In this document: positions 46,869 to 59,258 of the stretch, piece by piece
How positions within the stretch are numbered: position 1 is the stretch's first letter
Layout of the letters: every line of letters starts with the position of its first letter
Assembly (NCBI RefSeq): GCF_000512585.2
Contig: NC_089248.1
Location: 1,054,001-1,118,000, forward strand
DNA: 64,000 nucleotides
Source: Kwoniella bestiolae CBS 10118
Lineage: Eukaryota; Basidiomycota; Tremellomycetes; Tremellales; Cryptococcaceae
Direction: 5' to 3'
Notes under the pieces: model-generated
What the model saw: the letters and a program-made list of their open reading frames with translations, nothing else
Told to the model about the DNA's origin: nothing
Database searches by the model: none
Program-made: the position numbers and the translations under genes

Positions 46869-48428
46869 CTATGCTTTTGTTTTGGGCTGCACAAGATGAC
46901 AAATATCAGCTGTTGCAGGTCCCAACAATCATCGCAATCTGTACTCACCTTGCAATCTTCCATCACTGTATCCTTGATCAATACCATCACCCTACCTTGA
47001 TCTTCAGGTCTACTTATCGCATTATCATGCTCGTAGCTCGCACCGATAGCCAACTTGCTTCCATCAGGTGAGAAGGTCAACGCAGAGATGGAAGTAGGGT
47101 ATTTCGAGTACAACTTCATCCTCTTCTTGGCGTTGTGGTCCCATATGGAGATACAACCGTCTGAACCACCCGAAGCGAATGTGTTGTGTCTGGGTTGATC
47201 CTGCATCAGCAAGGCTCCCTGTGTTGTTTCGCAGCTTGGAGTGGGCTGGGGAAGAAGACCTACACTGGATGATATGCCAACGCATTGATAGGATAGACGC
47301 AATCCACCCCATCGACATTCTGCCTATGAGCTCTAAAAGCGTACTTCGAGCCTTGGTCTGCAGGATCAAAGTATTCTACCGCGATTCTACCTTCGATCGA
47401 ACCACTTGCCCAGCCTACCACCTCGATTGTCAGCTTTCATCAAGGAAGAATTGGATAGAACACACCCTTCCCGTCCACCATAGTAGCTATACTCCTAGTC
47501 AAGAACTTCAGAGCACTCTCCCTCTCCTGAGAGGGTGAGATCTCTCCATCTGCCGCTGCGAGCTTGGCTACATCGTAGACGAAGACATGTCGATGGGCCA
47601 TCGAGACTAGGAGACGAGCGGATTTGGGCGCGTAGGAGAGGTTGTACGCTCTTGCTGGGAGGGGTTGGGTGGAACGTAAGGGTGTTTCGGCGGATCTGCG
47701 ATACATAGCAAATGATAAGTATGGTCTGGTCGTGCTACAAGGCAAAAGAAGGAAGGAATAGCGACGTACGGGTCCCATACTTTCAATGTCGAGTCCCATG
47801 AAGTGGTTATCAACACGTCTGAATACAAGTATCAGCTGTGTGTCACACCATTATATGATGGATAAGACTGGACTCACTGTACTCTGGAAACCAGACCAAA
47901 CTTGAAATTGCATCGTCGTGTTTACCCAATACTCTACACTGTCCAGTTTCGAAATCCCACCTGACCACCGAGCTCATCAGCGTTGCATCTCGATCATATG
48001 AGAGGGATGATGACTCACTGCCTCACTCTCTTATCTAGACCTCCTGAAAAAGCTACAGTCGAGGATGAACCAAAGGTAGCTGTCAAAACGGCAGCAGGGT
48101 GGGAGAAGCTAGACAAGGGAGTCAGCAATCAAGTCAGAATGAGTCGATCATTCTACCCACATGACAGGAGGTTGAGGAGGAGCGACGAGGTGATGTAATT
48201 GTATTGTCTATTTTAAGCCAGCAATCAGCTCAGAAGACCTCGTGCAATGCGAAGGGCAGCTGACATACCCCATCCCAACTTGATACCAATAACCTAGTCG
48301 AATCAGGAGAGAAGGTGAGGGAAGAGATCCCGTCGGCGGGTGGTTGAAGTGTGAGGTCGCCTATCGAGACGCATGGTTTGTGAGCTCCTTCTCGTCTCTT
48401 ATGCTGGGCCTCACTCACCTGTCGACAT
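46869..48428 (-). CDS. BUB3: BUB3 spindle-checkpoint WD40 protein
   Basis: Seven-bladed WD40 protein that recruits Bub1/BubR1 to kinetochores. The first exon is only 10 nt (48419-48428, ATG TCG ACA G). It joins GDLTLQPPADGISSLTFSPD and LLVSSWDG, matching the start of Bub3 proteins. Later blades include VLITTSWDSTLKVWDP, LLVSMAHRHVFVYDV, NTFASGGSDGCISIWD and YPTSISALTFSPDGSKLAIG. The segment linking blades five and six (EGRIAVEYFDP) carries the G-R-V/I-A-V-E-Y/F signature of Bub3. The last exon is 18 nt and gives the tail EDC-K-PKTKA (TAG 46869-46871). Convergent with AIM25; divergent from BRL1 by 246 bp. Confidence 0.92.
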
Positions 48429-48674
48429 GTCTGATGAGACCTATATGTGTATGTCCGAGGAAAAGAGAGAGGTACGAGGAAAGAGAGATGTCAAGTTGTT
48501 GTTGGTGAATTACATTATTATCACTCGTCGTACACCAAATTCAGGAACGCGTTGTCGTTGTGTCGCTGCACCAGAAATTGTTCAAATCCGTTTGTTGATC
48601 TCTTTAATTCTGTTGATTCCCATCTTATCTTGCTATCAATTTCATCATTCTTGTCACTACATACCCAGCTCAAG

Positions 48675-50369
48675 ATGGACGAGGATAGCTTCACCTACGA
48701 GCCAAGAGATAAATCCGGTCCAATGGATATCGACCAGAATTACGATACCTCCAGATTAGACGCCTTCAATCTGGTGGGTATGGGTTTAGGTGAAGATGGA
48801 CCAGCGAGGAAGCGTAAGTCTTACAGTCCCACCATCTCCTTATTGATGACCATCCTCCCATTGTAGCAGGACATGGGGAGCTGATATCTGGATTTAACGT
48901 GTCTGCTAGGCCTGCACAGCGAGCTAGACCGAGCAATCCCATTCAACCCCCACCCTGCACCAGGTTTCGCCCATTTCACCAACCCCTCGTCCAACTCTGC
49001 TCCTCTACTACTAGCAGCGCTCAATACACCCCGTAAAGCACCTTCGTACGATCCTTCACAATGGTACAATACCGCTCCACGTACACCAGCTACTACAAGC
49101 TTGGCAACTCAGCTGGATATAGATATGGATAGTCCCGCTCGAGGATTATCGACTCCTGCTAAATCTGCGGAAACGCTGTTGAAGGGTAAAGAAGCTAGAG
49201 TGGAAGATGATAACGAGAAGGAGCAGGGGCAGGATCATCAGCAGGAGAACAAAGAGGAGAAAGATGAGCAGCCTAGGAAATTTGCGAAAGGCGCTGTGAG
49301 CAGGACGAACAAGAAGAGGGAGAAGGCGAGGAAGGGGCAAGGCAGGGGAGAGCAAGGGGTAAGCAGTCTTGCATGGACAGTGAGCAGTGAATGGGCTAAT
49401 GTATATGTTGAATATAGGTCTCAATCAGACATAGCGATTCGTCTGCACCTACATATTCGAAATCGGAACATCACTATAATGTTCATATGACTCCGCCAGC
49501 TCTAAGGCATTCAGAGATACCTGCTTTGCTACTGGGGTGAGTTTATTAGTCCTCCGACCATCCTGTCGAAGTTCGTCGAGCTGATATATGGTTTTATAGA
49601 TATTTACAATTCGCAGTCAACGCGTCCATCGTTTTATTCTGTTTATACCTTGGTGTGCAGTTCGTGTTGACTGTGCGACGGGATGTCAAGGACAAGATGC
49701 AGGAGCATTCTGTTGGTTAGTGTATCTTGAACCTGCTTGCACTGTACAAGCTAACTTGTTATCCCAGAAATACTTCAAGAGATTGCGGAATGTACAAATC
49801 TATATCTTACTAATCGATGTGATCCAGTGCTGCGAGTACCGGCGATGTAAGCGGTTCACATCCTAAGTCATTGATTCGATACTGATTGTGTCCTCATCCA
49901 CAGGGAAGCACCATGTAAAGCCTGGGACGCATGTATGAATCGTGATCCTACGATGGTAGGACGCATCAACATTATCGCCGAGACTTTTGCAGGGGTCATC
50001 AACAGCTTTGTCGATCCGATAAGTTGGAAGACGATGGTATGTGATATCTGATTGTCATCAACCCTTTCTGATAAAAATACTGATAACCATTCCTTGTAGA
50101 GCTTCACCCTTGTCACTCTATCATTCCTCATCATCCTCACCAACTCTGCATTATTCAACCTCCGAGCCAAAGCCTCGCACCACGACCCTCCTCCCTCCGC
50201 CAACAACTTCTGGCCACCTCAAAGTCACTTCATGCCTCAGCTTCCTCCTCACCTGCCTCATCCTCAACAACACATGCTACCTCCTCATCAGCAACAGGAT
50301 CATATGCCACAAGATGGGTCGAGGCAAATAGGGTGGACGGGAGAGGAAAAGAAGAAGGGTTGGTGGTGA
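48675..50369 (+). CDS. BRL1: BRL1/BRR6 family nuclear-envelope protein
   Basis: Integral nuclear-envelope protein needed for nuclear pore assembly and lipid homeostasis. The N-terminal half is disordered and charged (acidic/Gln-rich, then RTNKKREKARKGQGRG). The conserved 'di-sulfide bridge nucleocytoplasmic transport' domain follows. It has the first helix IPALLLGYLQFAVNASIVLF, then VRRDVKDKMQEHSVEILQEI, the Cys pairs in AECTNLYLTNRCDPVL and EAPCKAWDACMNRD, and VGRINIIAETFAGVINSFVD. ISWKTMSFTLVTLSFLIIL is the second helix. The C-terminal tail is rich in Pro, His and Gln and ends KKKGWW. All four conserved lumenal cysteines are present. Confidence 0.92.
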
Positions 50370-50789
50370 TGTTATGTTTCTGCCTGGTTTGTCTGTCTGT
50401 ATGCATATACTCTATACTAGATCTCCTCGTCATAAATACCCCTCGGTCTGATTACTCTGTTGCATGCATATGTTTTGGTGGTTGAAAACTATTGCAGTGA
50501 GTGTTGACGTTATCGCCACCTAGCTGCTTGGTGATACTTGTTATACTGAATTCGGTTAATTGTCGCACGGATCTCCCCGTGACAGCTTGCTAGTAGTGGT
50601 GGTATGGTAGTGATGACGCCAAGTGCTCATTATCATCGATGTCTCTTTCAACTTACATTGATCATTCATTGCACCTTTTAGCAACTATCCATTCATTGAA
50701 CGCTACGCTATCACTATCGCTCAATCACTACATATAGGTACTCCCCTAAACAGTCATCAAGCGATCCTACGCCTGCATCCACTTCCACG
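50370..50789 (+). promoter_or_regulatory. Promoter of ATG18
   Basis: 420 bp between tandem plus-strand genes. No distinctive motif or gene was recognised. Confidence 0.4.
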
Positions 50790-52570
50790 ATGTCACGTCT
50801 AGGTAAACGTCATCCGGACTTGCTCGTGAGTTCCTTCCTCCTTCCTCCCTTTTTCCTCGATGTTCACCTGTCGCATCCTGAATGTACACTGCGCTTGGCT
50901 CATATCTGCTGGCGATATTTGATGCTGATTGTACCCCAGTGCTGCAATTTCAACCAAGACTTCTCGTGCATAGCAGTAGGACATAAGAAGGGATATACTA
51001 TACTCAATTGTGATCCATTTGGGAAAGTGCATTCTAAGAGTAAGTCTGGGTGCAAACCTTCAACTCCAGTCCAAGTGTCTTAGTGTAGCTCATCCATGAG
51101 TGCTCTTTAGATGATCAAGGTGCTACGGGTATCGTGGAGATGCTGTTCTGCACGTCCTTAGTAGCGTTAGTAGGAGCAGCGGACACTCAACCTTCGAATA
51201 GTCCTAGGAAGCTGCAGATCGTCAATACCAAGGTGAGCTGGCTAGTCATCGGCATGCTGCAGCTCTTCAATATGCTTATATGACTTCTGATCACAGCGCC
51301 AATCGACCATCTGCGAGCTCATCTTCCCTACTTCCGTACTTGCCGTCAAGATGAACAGGAAGAGATTGATAGTTGTGCTGGAGAATGAGATTTACATCTA
51401 CGATATATCGACGATGAAGTTATTGCATACTATAGAGACTGGACCTAATCCCAATGGTGAGCTTACTTTACCGTTCTCTCTACATCATCCCTCCATATCC
51501 CGACTCCATATCCCATGTCTCTCATACTTGACACGATCAGTATTCTTTACCTGTAATGCTGACGCTTCCGCACGTGCACTTTTAGCCGTCTGTGCACTCT
51601 CCTCCTCATCCGAACACTCCTACCTTGCCTACCCTTCACCAGCGCCCTCAGCATCCTCCGCTCCACTCTCCTCCAATGCAGTCCCAGCAGCCCCTCCAGC
51701 ACCTACCACAGGCGATGTCCTCTTATTCGACACCATATCACTCTCAGCTCTGAACGTGATCCAAGCCCACAAAACACCCATTGCCGCTCTCGCACTTAAT
51801 TCAACGGGCACGATGTTAGCCACAGCTTCAGATAAGGGGACCGTCGTCAGAGTCTTCTCTGTACCGGATGCTAAGAAGTTATGGCAATTCCGCCGAGGTA
51901 CTCAGAGCGCAAAGATATATAGTATGAACTTCAACTTGGCCAGTTCCCTCTTGGCCGTATCATCCGATTCTTCCACTATACATATCTACAAATTAGCGAA
52001 CAACCAGAAAGGCTCTTCGTCCTCTTCCTCTCCGAATCCAGATATACCTGAACATGTGGACGGAGCTAGATCACCCACACCTTCTGATGCACCTTCCAAC
52101 TCTCCTCCGCTCTCTTCAGCCAAATTGACGGATAATGGTAGTGCCACGTCCTCGTTGAGGAGGAGATCATACCATATTGGTAAATCCTTCGTAGGCGGTG
52201 TGGGAGGGTATCTACCCAGGAGTGTATCGGAGATGTGGGAGCCTCAAAGAGATTTCGCATTTATCAAGTTGAGGGGTAATGGCGCTAGAACGGTGGTGGC
52301 TATGAGCGGGTGAGTCAGCGACTCGAATGCTGACAAGGTTGCCAGGCTGATAGATGTGTGTTTGTGTAGAACCGTACCTCAGGTGATGGTGATATCTGCA
52401 GATGGACTGTTCCAAGCTTACAACATTGATCTGGAGAACGGAGGAGAATGCTCGTTGATGAAGGAGTTTGCGTGAGTGCTGTTTTGAACCTGAACGTGAA
52501 TCTCGCTGATATCTCCAAAAGATTACTGGGCTCTGAAGATTCAGTGGGTAATGCTTCGCTCGGTATGTAG
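50790..52570 (+). CDS. ATG18: ATG18-like PROPPIN
   Basis: WD40-type beta-propeller that binds PI3P and PI(3,5)P2 in autophagy and vacuole maintenance. It begins MSRLGKRHPDLL, and after an intron reads FNQDFSCIAVGHKKGYTILN. Then come LVALVGAADTQPSNSPRKLQ, VLAVKMNRKRLIVVLENEIY and YDISTMKLLHTIET. The diagnostic lipid-binding motif FRRG occurs in LWQFRRGTQSAKIYSM, preceded by ATASDKGTVVRVFSV. A Ser/Pro-rich insert (about 60 residues: SPTPSDAPSNSPPLSS) between blades six and seven corresponds to the family's flexible membrane-inserting loop. The protein ends SVGNASLGM with TAG at 52568-52570. Paralogues such as HSV2 cannot be fully excluded. Confidence 0.88.
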
Positions 52571-52763
52571 TGAGATATGACAGTTCTTGAGGATATCTTG
52601 GTAAATTGTTTGTACGAGTATGCATATACCTTAATGTGTCTTGATGGTGTATAGATAATTTCACATGAACTGGTGCATACAACACTCCCATATCTCTTTC
52701 CATTATTCCACCCTCACGGTTCCGTGATGATTTTCCCTATAAACCCGTACTCTCTACTCGACC

Positions 52764-54901
52764 TCAATGCAAGAACCCCCTTATAGCCCCACCAACGTTT
52801 TGAACATCCAACAAAAACGTATCATGTCCCCAAACCCCACCCAACTCATAGTACGTGACATTCTGATTCCCCGTCAACTTCAGCGCATCTGCAAGTTCAC
52901 GTTGCTGTTCAACAGGGAACAAGACATCACTCTGAACGCCCAACACCAGCGCTGGGATATCCCTAAGTCTCTTCAAACCCTGGGACAATTCCGAGAGATG
53001 AGGTGATTTAGAGGTAGGGATGAATTTCTTGAGCTTCTTCTTGGTTTCTTTCTCTGATAGTTCCTTCTCTGCTTCTGACTCGGGGGACGTAGTATGTCGA
53101 GAGGATGAGATGGATACTCCCACTGGGTCTGAGGGGAAGGGGAAAGGGTTGGCGGAAGGGTACGCGGAATTGAATTTCTTCGCTAAGGATGTGAGTGCGG
53201 TGGAGGACATGTCGAATAGGTCCATTGCTTTTGAGAGGTAGATCATGGAGTTTGCGTCGTATGTCAGACAGAACCTCTCGCCCTGGACATCACCACGCAA
53301 ACATCAGTGATACCATTCTCTCAATCGGGAGAGGGTGTGTGTGATTGTGTGATGATAGGATTGGATGGACTCACCTGATGGTCAAGATACGTCTCGATCA
53401 AGAAATCAGGACTCAGTCTGGGTACGTCCGGATCACCGTTCGAATCCAGCGCTGCTTCTTGCTCTGAGAGCATTTGACGACCGAATCGCTGTTCCCATTC
53501 TGGTCCGGATCGGTAGGTGATCGTAGCGATTTCTATGTTGATCACAGGAGGTGTCAGTCGACATACATTTTAAACATTAGGTATTGGCGGGCTACACTCA
53601 CGCCTGGCCAGCTTCATCCCGTTGTGAGGAGGTACACCATCATAGTAAAACCCTCTGTTCCAATTAGGATCGGCCATGAGGACTGCGATTCAAGTTAGCA
53701 CTCAGAACATACAGTGTCATCTTCCCTTCGTTCAGACCTGAAAGATAGACGCCAACTTACCACTCCTCTGAGCATATCTCATACCCACACCATTCAACCC
53801 CGACCTCCCACTCGCCGAGATACTCGCTACCCTCCCCACCCGCTCAGGCGCAATGTAAGCCATAGAAATACTCTGCATCCCTCCCATACTAGACCCAATA
53901 CTTGCATAAAGCTTCTCAATACCCAGATGATCCAGCAGATCAAACTGCGCCCTCGTCATATCATGTATAGAAAGCATAGGAAACCTAGTAGCCCATCTCG
54001 TCTCCCCGTCTCCTGGTGGATAGGGGCTGGAAGGACCGGTCGAACCGAAACATCCCCCCAAGGCGTTCGTACAAATCACAAAGAATTTATCTGTATCGAT
54101 TGATTTTCCTGGACCGACGAAATCTTCCCACCATCCTGGTTTGGAGGAGGTTGAGGAAGATACGTCGTTCCCCCTTGAAGCTACGTGGGAGGAGGCTGAG
54201 AGACCCGTGTGCAGGAGGATGGCGTTGTCTCGAGCGGAGTTGAGTTGTCCCCACGTCTCGTAGGCTATTTGGAAGGGGGGTAGGGGCTGGGGCGAGTACA
54301 GGAGGGGGAGGGGTTCAGTGGAGTGGAAATGGAGGGTTGCTGGGGGAGGCTACGGAACAGCTACCATCAGCACACAAGACTATCGCTTTACCAACTTGGA
54401 TACAATGGGAAGTCAAGTAGCTCGCAGTTCCAACCAATGTCACCACGATGAAACACTACACATGCTTCCCAGGGGAGATTTATAACAAGAAACCAGAGCG
54501 CAAAGTTCACTCACAACATAACAAGCCTCCGCCTCCTCCTTCCCGTCCTTCCCACTCTCCCTCCCCTCCAGCCTCTCCTCGTCCCTCCTAATCTCATCGT
54601 CCCTCTTCCTGATCTCCTCCAACTCCACCTCCCGTGAAGTCTGCTTCTGTTTACCCTTCCATGACCCAGGCGAGGGAGCAGGTCTAGGGGAAGATTGCAG
54701 ACCGAACCCACCAGGGTTGAAGGTGGGTTTCCTCCTTGGAGGCAGTTGCGGCGAAGTGGGGGGGACAAAGTGGTTCGCGGAGGAGGATGAGAGGGAGGGA
54801 GAGGGGGGATGGTATGATGCCAGGTGGGGTTTGGGGGGTTTCCAAGTGGGTTTGGTAGTGGGTAGTTGGATTGAACGAGGGATGGTCGCTCGTGGTGGCA
54901 T
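52764..54901 (-). CDS. MetX-family acyltransferase (homoserine O-acetyl- or serine O-acyltransferase)
   Basis: Alpha/beta-hydrolase acyltransferase of sulfur amino-acid synthesis. The core begins FQIAYETWGQLNSARDNAIL. The substrate loop is TNALGGCFGSTGPSSPYPPG. The nucleophile Ser lies in GSSMGGMQSISMAY. The acidic residue lies in LVLGVQSDVLFPV, and the catalytic His in GGVWGHDTFLLD. The last motif reads GHDTFLLD followed by VGG. This pattern is more like the fungal serine-specific branch (CysA/Cys2-type) than Met2 homoserine acetyltransferases, so substrate assignment is open. A Pro/Ser-rich N-terminal extension of about 100 residues, followed by a strongly charged Glu/Arg stretch, precedes the domain and may include an organellar targeting signal. 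A Ser/Glu/Lys-rich insert lies between core and cap. Confidence 0.85.
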
Positions 54902-55369
54902 CGTTGTATATACAGTTGTTCAGGTTAAGATTGGGTGGTCAGTATGTCTTGTTTTTTATAGGAAAGAAGTGCATGCTTATGCAACTCGCATGTTTATATA
55001 TATATATATATTTACTTTCTCTCTCTGCTTGCGAATCCAGCATGCAATGGATGATTTTGATTTCCGAATAGTCATGACTGATCATCGTCATTCCTATATG
55101 AGGGATTATATTCCAAAATATCATCTCATCCTTGATCACGCCATCGCATCAAACCTGGGGTCCCCACCGTAACACTCCCCCGGTTATACCAGAACCACCA
55201 ATTCGGATGACCGAGCGGACCAACTCCGTGCGTAAGACATACCTCGATGCATGCAACGATATATTTACATATGAACTGTCAACAAGAGGACCAAGCGAGT
55301 GTTAATGGTAGTCAGTCGACTTGTGACTACTCTGCCACATAATAGCAAAAGACCTAAATCGAAGCAGAA
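54902..55369 (-). promoter_or_regulatory. Promoter of the MetX-like gene, with TA repeat
   Basis: 468 bp. An alternating TA run (about 54995-55011) lies about 100 bp upstream of the ATG and is the likely TATA-rich core. The remainder is the 3' flank of the inositol monophosphatase gene. No other gene seen. Confidence 0.45.
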
Positions 55370-56856
55370 TCAAGTAGTCATACCCTCATTGGTCCACTCA
55401 ATGACAGTCTCGTAAAGCTCTTTCACCAACCGACGCTGAATCTCTTCTCTCGTCTCGGTCTAACGTTGAGATAGACACAAATCACGTCAGCGTATTACCG
55501 ACATCGTGAGGAGGAGCTATACTCACCTCCGAGTCTGGAACAGGTCGGACAAAAACGTATCTTCGACTCATCAAAATCTCTCCCATTGGCGCAACACGAT
55601 GGAACGCATCTTTCCCGCCGGAGAAGAAACCTCCTGCTTCAGATACGATGATCGCCCCGGCCTGTACAACATGTGTGTTCAGCTGAGTATCAGAGACGAG
55701 ATGTAATTATTTACTCACACAAACGTCCCATGGCTGACACCCAGCGTACCAATACATATCCAATTGACCTGAGACTAACGCAGCGATAGTACAAACACTA
55801 CTTCCAAGAGCTGTTGCCCGTGTCAGCTTTGACTCAGAGTGATTTATGAAAAGTTCGAAGCTTACTTCGAAGAGCATGTACCATTCTCCCTCCTTCGATA
55901 CCTTTGGAAGGATCTCCCGCTAGTCTGAAGAGCGATTCCGTCTTCTTTTCCATACACTGTCGAGATCGATCACCTCCCCCTGGACATGTTGCAGTCAGCT
56001 GGTTTGAGATCGCAGTCTCTGTACAGCAGACTTACATTCCGTTCCGATCATGCATTTTGACAACTCGGTCAGAGGTTGAGGGATTCCTCCGGTCAGGGGA
56101 AGGGGAGTAGTCCTATTCAAGAACGCTCCACCCCCAAGTCGAGCAGAGAACTACAATCAAGTCAGCCCAGACTCGATGATAGCATGACTGAAACTTACAA
56201 TCTGATTGAAGAAAGGCAAAGCCATAACCCCGACAACGGGTTTAGACATATGAGCCACACCTATTGAACAAGCTACAAAGGGGCTGAATGTCAGCCGTAG
56301 CGCGTTGGCAGTCGGACTTACTTGGAGTGTACGAAGCTACCAGTCAGCTATGTTTGCATCTCCCCGACTCACTTCATCGTTCCCTACACGTCAGCGTGAT
56401 ATGGCTTTACGTCCACTCACATCAATCGGGTCGACAATCCAGGTATATTCGTCAGTGAGTGGTTGTCGATCGCCTGCTGCATGAGATTCTTCTCCGATAC
56501 TGATACATCAGCTCAGGAAGCCATATGAATGACTTACAATTTGTGCGAAGGGTATTTCTCCGCTATAGCCGCTTTGATCATATCCTCTACTGCCTGGTCG
56601 GTTTCGGTGACCAGCTAAGTGAGAGCTTACTTAGCATGATATTGTATTGGAGCCAACTGCAAGCTCACATCGACAGAATTCATCTTTGCCGCTGCATCAC
56701 TGTTACTGGTCCATCTCGCTGCTGACCCTTTCAGGATCATGTCGGTAGCCTGGGGTATTGACAATAAGCTAGGTGACCAGCCGTAAGAAGCGAACCACTG
56801 ACCTTTTCGGCAAGCTCGTAGGCGAACTCGAGAATTGTTTTGTACTCGTCTTCCAT
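55370..56856 (-). CDS. Inositol monophosphatase family protein
   Basis: Li-sensitive Mg-dependent phosphatase releasing myo-inositol from inositol phosphate. It starts MEDEYKTILEFAYELAEK. The metal-site segments are IGEESHAAGD and WIVDPIDGTMNFVH, and PWDVCAGAIIVSEAGG is the second signature. LVTETDQAVEDMIKAAI precedes them, as in the family. It ends VIEWTNEGMTT (TGA 55370-55372). The DPIDGTMNFVH motif is assembled from three exons, of which two are only 11 and 14 nt (near 56332-56375). Assignment to IMPase is firm; related quinate or bisphosphate phosphatases share the same motifs. Confidence 0.9.
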
Positions 56857-57263
56857 GTTAGCACGTAGAGATAAATGATGCTGTGAGGGAGACTAGAGTA
56901 GAGAGGGAACGTTTGAAGGGTTATACATATAGCGGTGGGATGTGCGCATAAACGCAGATTTGGAAGCAACACAAAGGATTCAACCAGGGATGATGGATGG
57001 ACTCCCTCCACACTTTAACCACGGTTACCCCCAAGTTGAAATAACTCAACACCACGTGCATGTCACATGTATCACACTCGGAAATATATCCGGTTGAATA
57101 GAAGTGGCATCTTTTTCCCATACTTGTACATACCTTTGATCTTTTCGACTTTTTACGTTTACGAGGTGTGGTCCACTCTTCAGATAATCTTGATATTTTG
57201 CCTTTCGATCCTTGTTGATACCCAAAAACAATCCACCCAGATTGACCTCCCCTCTTCGTCAAA
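56857..57263. promoter_or_regulatory. Divergent promoter, inositol monophosphatase / TUF1
   Basis: 407 bp between start codons. AT-rich leaders lie on both sides, and no clear motif is seen. Confidence 0.45.
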
Positions 57264-59158
57264 ATGATGCGAAACGCCATTCAAAGTCGACTCTCCTCCG
57301 CTCTCAGAACTACCGAAGTTCGAGGTGAGTCCATCTCGTATCCCTCTTCTTGTCCAGAGTAGATCGAATTAACCGATCTGTTTTTGCTTTTCATGATTGT
57401 TCGTTCATAGCTGCCGTTCGACCTTTGGCTGGACCATCGGTACCTCTCGCTCGAAACCTCGTTACCAAGCCTCTTCCCGCTCCCCGATTCAGAGCTGTAG
57501 CTCAATGTCCTAGGAGATTACCTACTAGAGGGTACGCCGCTGAGGCAGGTGGGAAATTCAGCCGAAAGAAGCCTCATTTCAAGTGAGTTGTCTGCCCCCC
57601 TCTCGGTCAGCTCGGATCGTCGCTGATAGTCCGCTGAATAGCATCGGTACCATCGGAGTGAGTATATATAGCTGTAGAAACTGGAACGAAGCAGGATAAT
57701 TCCGCTGATACGTTAAGATAGCACGTCGATCACGGTAAAACCACCTTGACCGCCGCCATCACCAAATATTTGGCAGAGCAGGGAGGTGGAAAGTTCATGG
57801 ATTACTCTCAGATCGATAAAGCCCCAGAGGAAAAGGCTCGAGGTATTACCATCTCGACAGCCGTGAGTGAATGACATCCAGGAGGCGTACGACATATACT
57901 GATTTACCATACCACAGCACGTCGAGTACGAAACACCTAACCGACATTACGCCCACATTGATTGTCCCGGTCACGCCGATTGTACGTTGACCGCATTCTT
58001 GTCTGACTGGATTCCGCTGAGAAGAATCTCGTAGACATCAAGAACATGATTACCGGTGCCGCTCAGTTGGACGGAGCTATCATCGTCGTATCAGCCACAG
58101 ATGGACAGATGCCTCAGACCAGAGAACACTTGTTGCTCGCCCGACAGGTCGGTATCAAGCGATTGGTGGTATTCATCAACAAGGTCGACCAAGTTGATGA
58201 TCCCGAAATGCTCGAGTTGGTAGAGATGGAAATGAGAGAGTTGCTCTCGGAATTCGGATTCGAGGGTGAAGAGACCCCCATCGTCATGGGTACTGCTTTG
58301 GCTGCTTTGGAGGGTAAGGATCCTGAGAGAGGAGCCAACAAGATCAAGGAGTTGATGGAGAAGGCGGATGAATGGTTGGAACTTCCTGTTCGTGAGTTAT
58401 TTCTGTCATTTTGAGAAAGGCACAGTCAGACTGATCGAGTGGTCTGTTTAGGTGACCTCGACAAACCCTTCTTGATGTATGTCGAGGATGTGTTCTCCAT
58501 CTCTGGTCGAGGTACCGTCGTTACTGGAAAAGTAGAACGAGGTGTCATAACCAAGGGTTCGGAAGTTGAGATTGTCGGTATGGGTGCTCCTCTCAAGACT
58601 ACCCTTACTGGTATAGGTGAGTCAGCTCAAATCCTTGTGGTAAACGACGCAGGGCCAAGCTGACAATGTGCGTAGAAATGTTCCACAAGGAACTCGAGCG
58701 AGGTGAGGCTGGTGATAACATGGGAGCTCTCTTGCGAGGTGTCAAGAGAGAGCAAGTTAGAAGGGGTCAGGTCTTAGTTCAACCTGGATCTATCAAATCA
58801 GTCAAGAAGTTCAAGGCTCAGCTTTATGTAAGGCACCACAACCTCACAGTCCCATTGGAAACATACTAATGTGGAATAATCTCCTCAGATTCTTACCAAA
58901 GAGGAAGGTGGTCGATACACCCCATTCATGGCCAACTACCGACCACAACTCTTCATCCGAACCACCGATGTCACCGTCTCCCTCACTTTCCCAGACGGTA
59001 CTGAAGGCGCTCACGAGAAGTTGGTCATGCCAGGAGACAACGTGGAGATGATCGGTGACTTGGTACATGATATCGCTCTTGAACCCGGATCAAGATTCAC
59101 ATTGCGAGAAGGTGGAAAGACAATCGGTACCGGTATCGTCAACGAAATTTACGAGTAA
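57264..59158 (+). CDS. TUF1: Mitochondrial elongation factor Tu
   Basis: Delivers aminoacyl-tRNA to mitochondrial ribosomes. The N-terminal presequence (MMRNAIQSRLSSALRTTEVR, then a second basic stretch ending PTRGYAAEAGGKFSRKKPHF) leads into the GTPase. Its motifs are the P-loop GHVDHGKTTL, switch I EEKARGITI, DCPGHADY, and FINKVDQVDD for guanine specificity. Domain 2 includes SISGRGTVVTGKVERGVITK. Domain 3 includes FRTTDV-type sequence (FIRTTDVTVSLTFPDGTE), PGDNVEMIGDL and the C-terminus GTGIVNEIYE. Length is normal, about 455 residues. Introns are short and frequent in the 5' part. The gene is divergent from the inositol phosphatase and convergent with the GCIP-like gene (100 bp). Confidence 0.97.
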
Positions 59159-59258
59159 ACACACAAATCCTATTTCTTACTAGAACGGATATATGATTTT
59201 GATTTGAACCCCTTATATTGTTAGCATTGTTGATGTGATTCATGCATACACACCCTAC

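Noticed and set aside
54717..55172. 151-codon plus-strand frame
   Set aside because: It is the reverse complement of the Pro/Ser-rich N-terminus of the MetX-like gene plus a TA repeat, and the composition is low-complexity.
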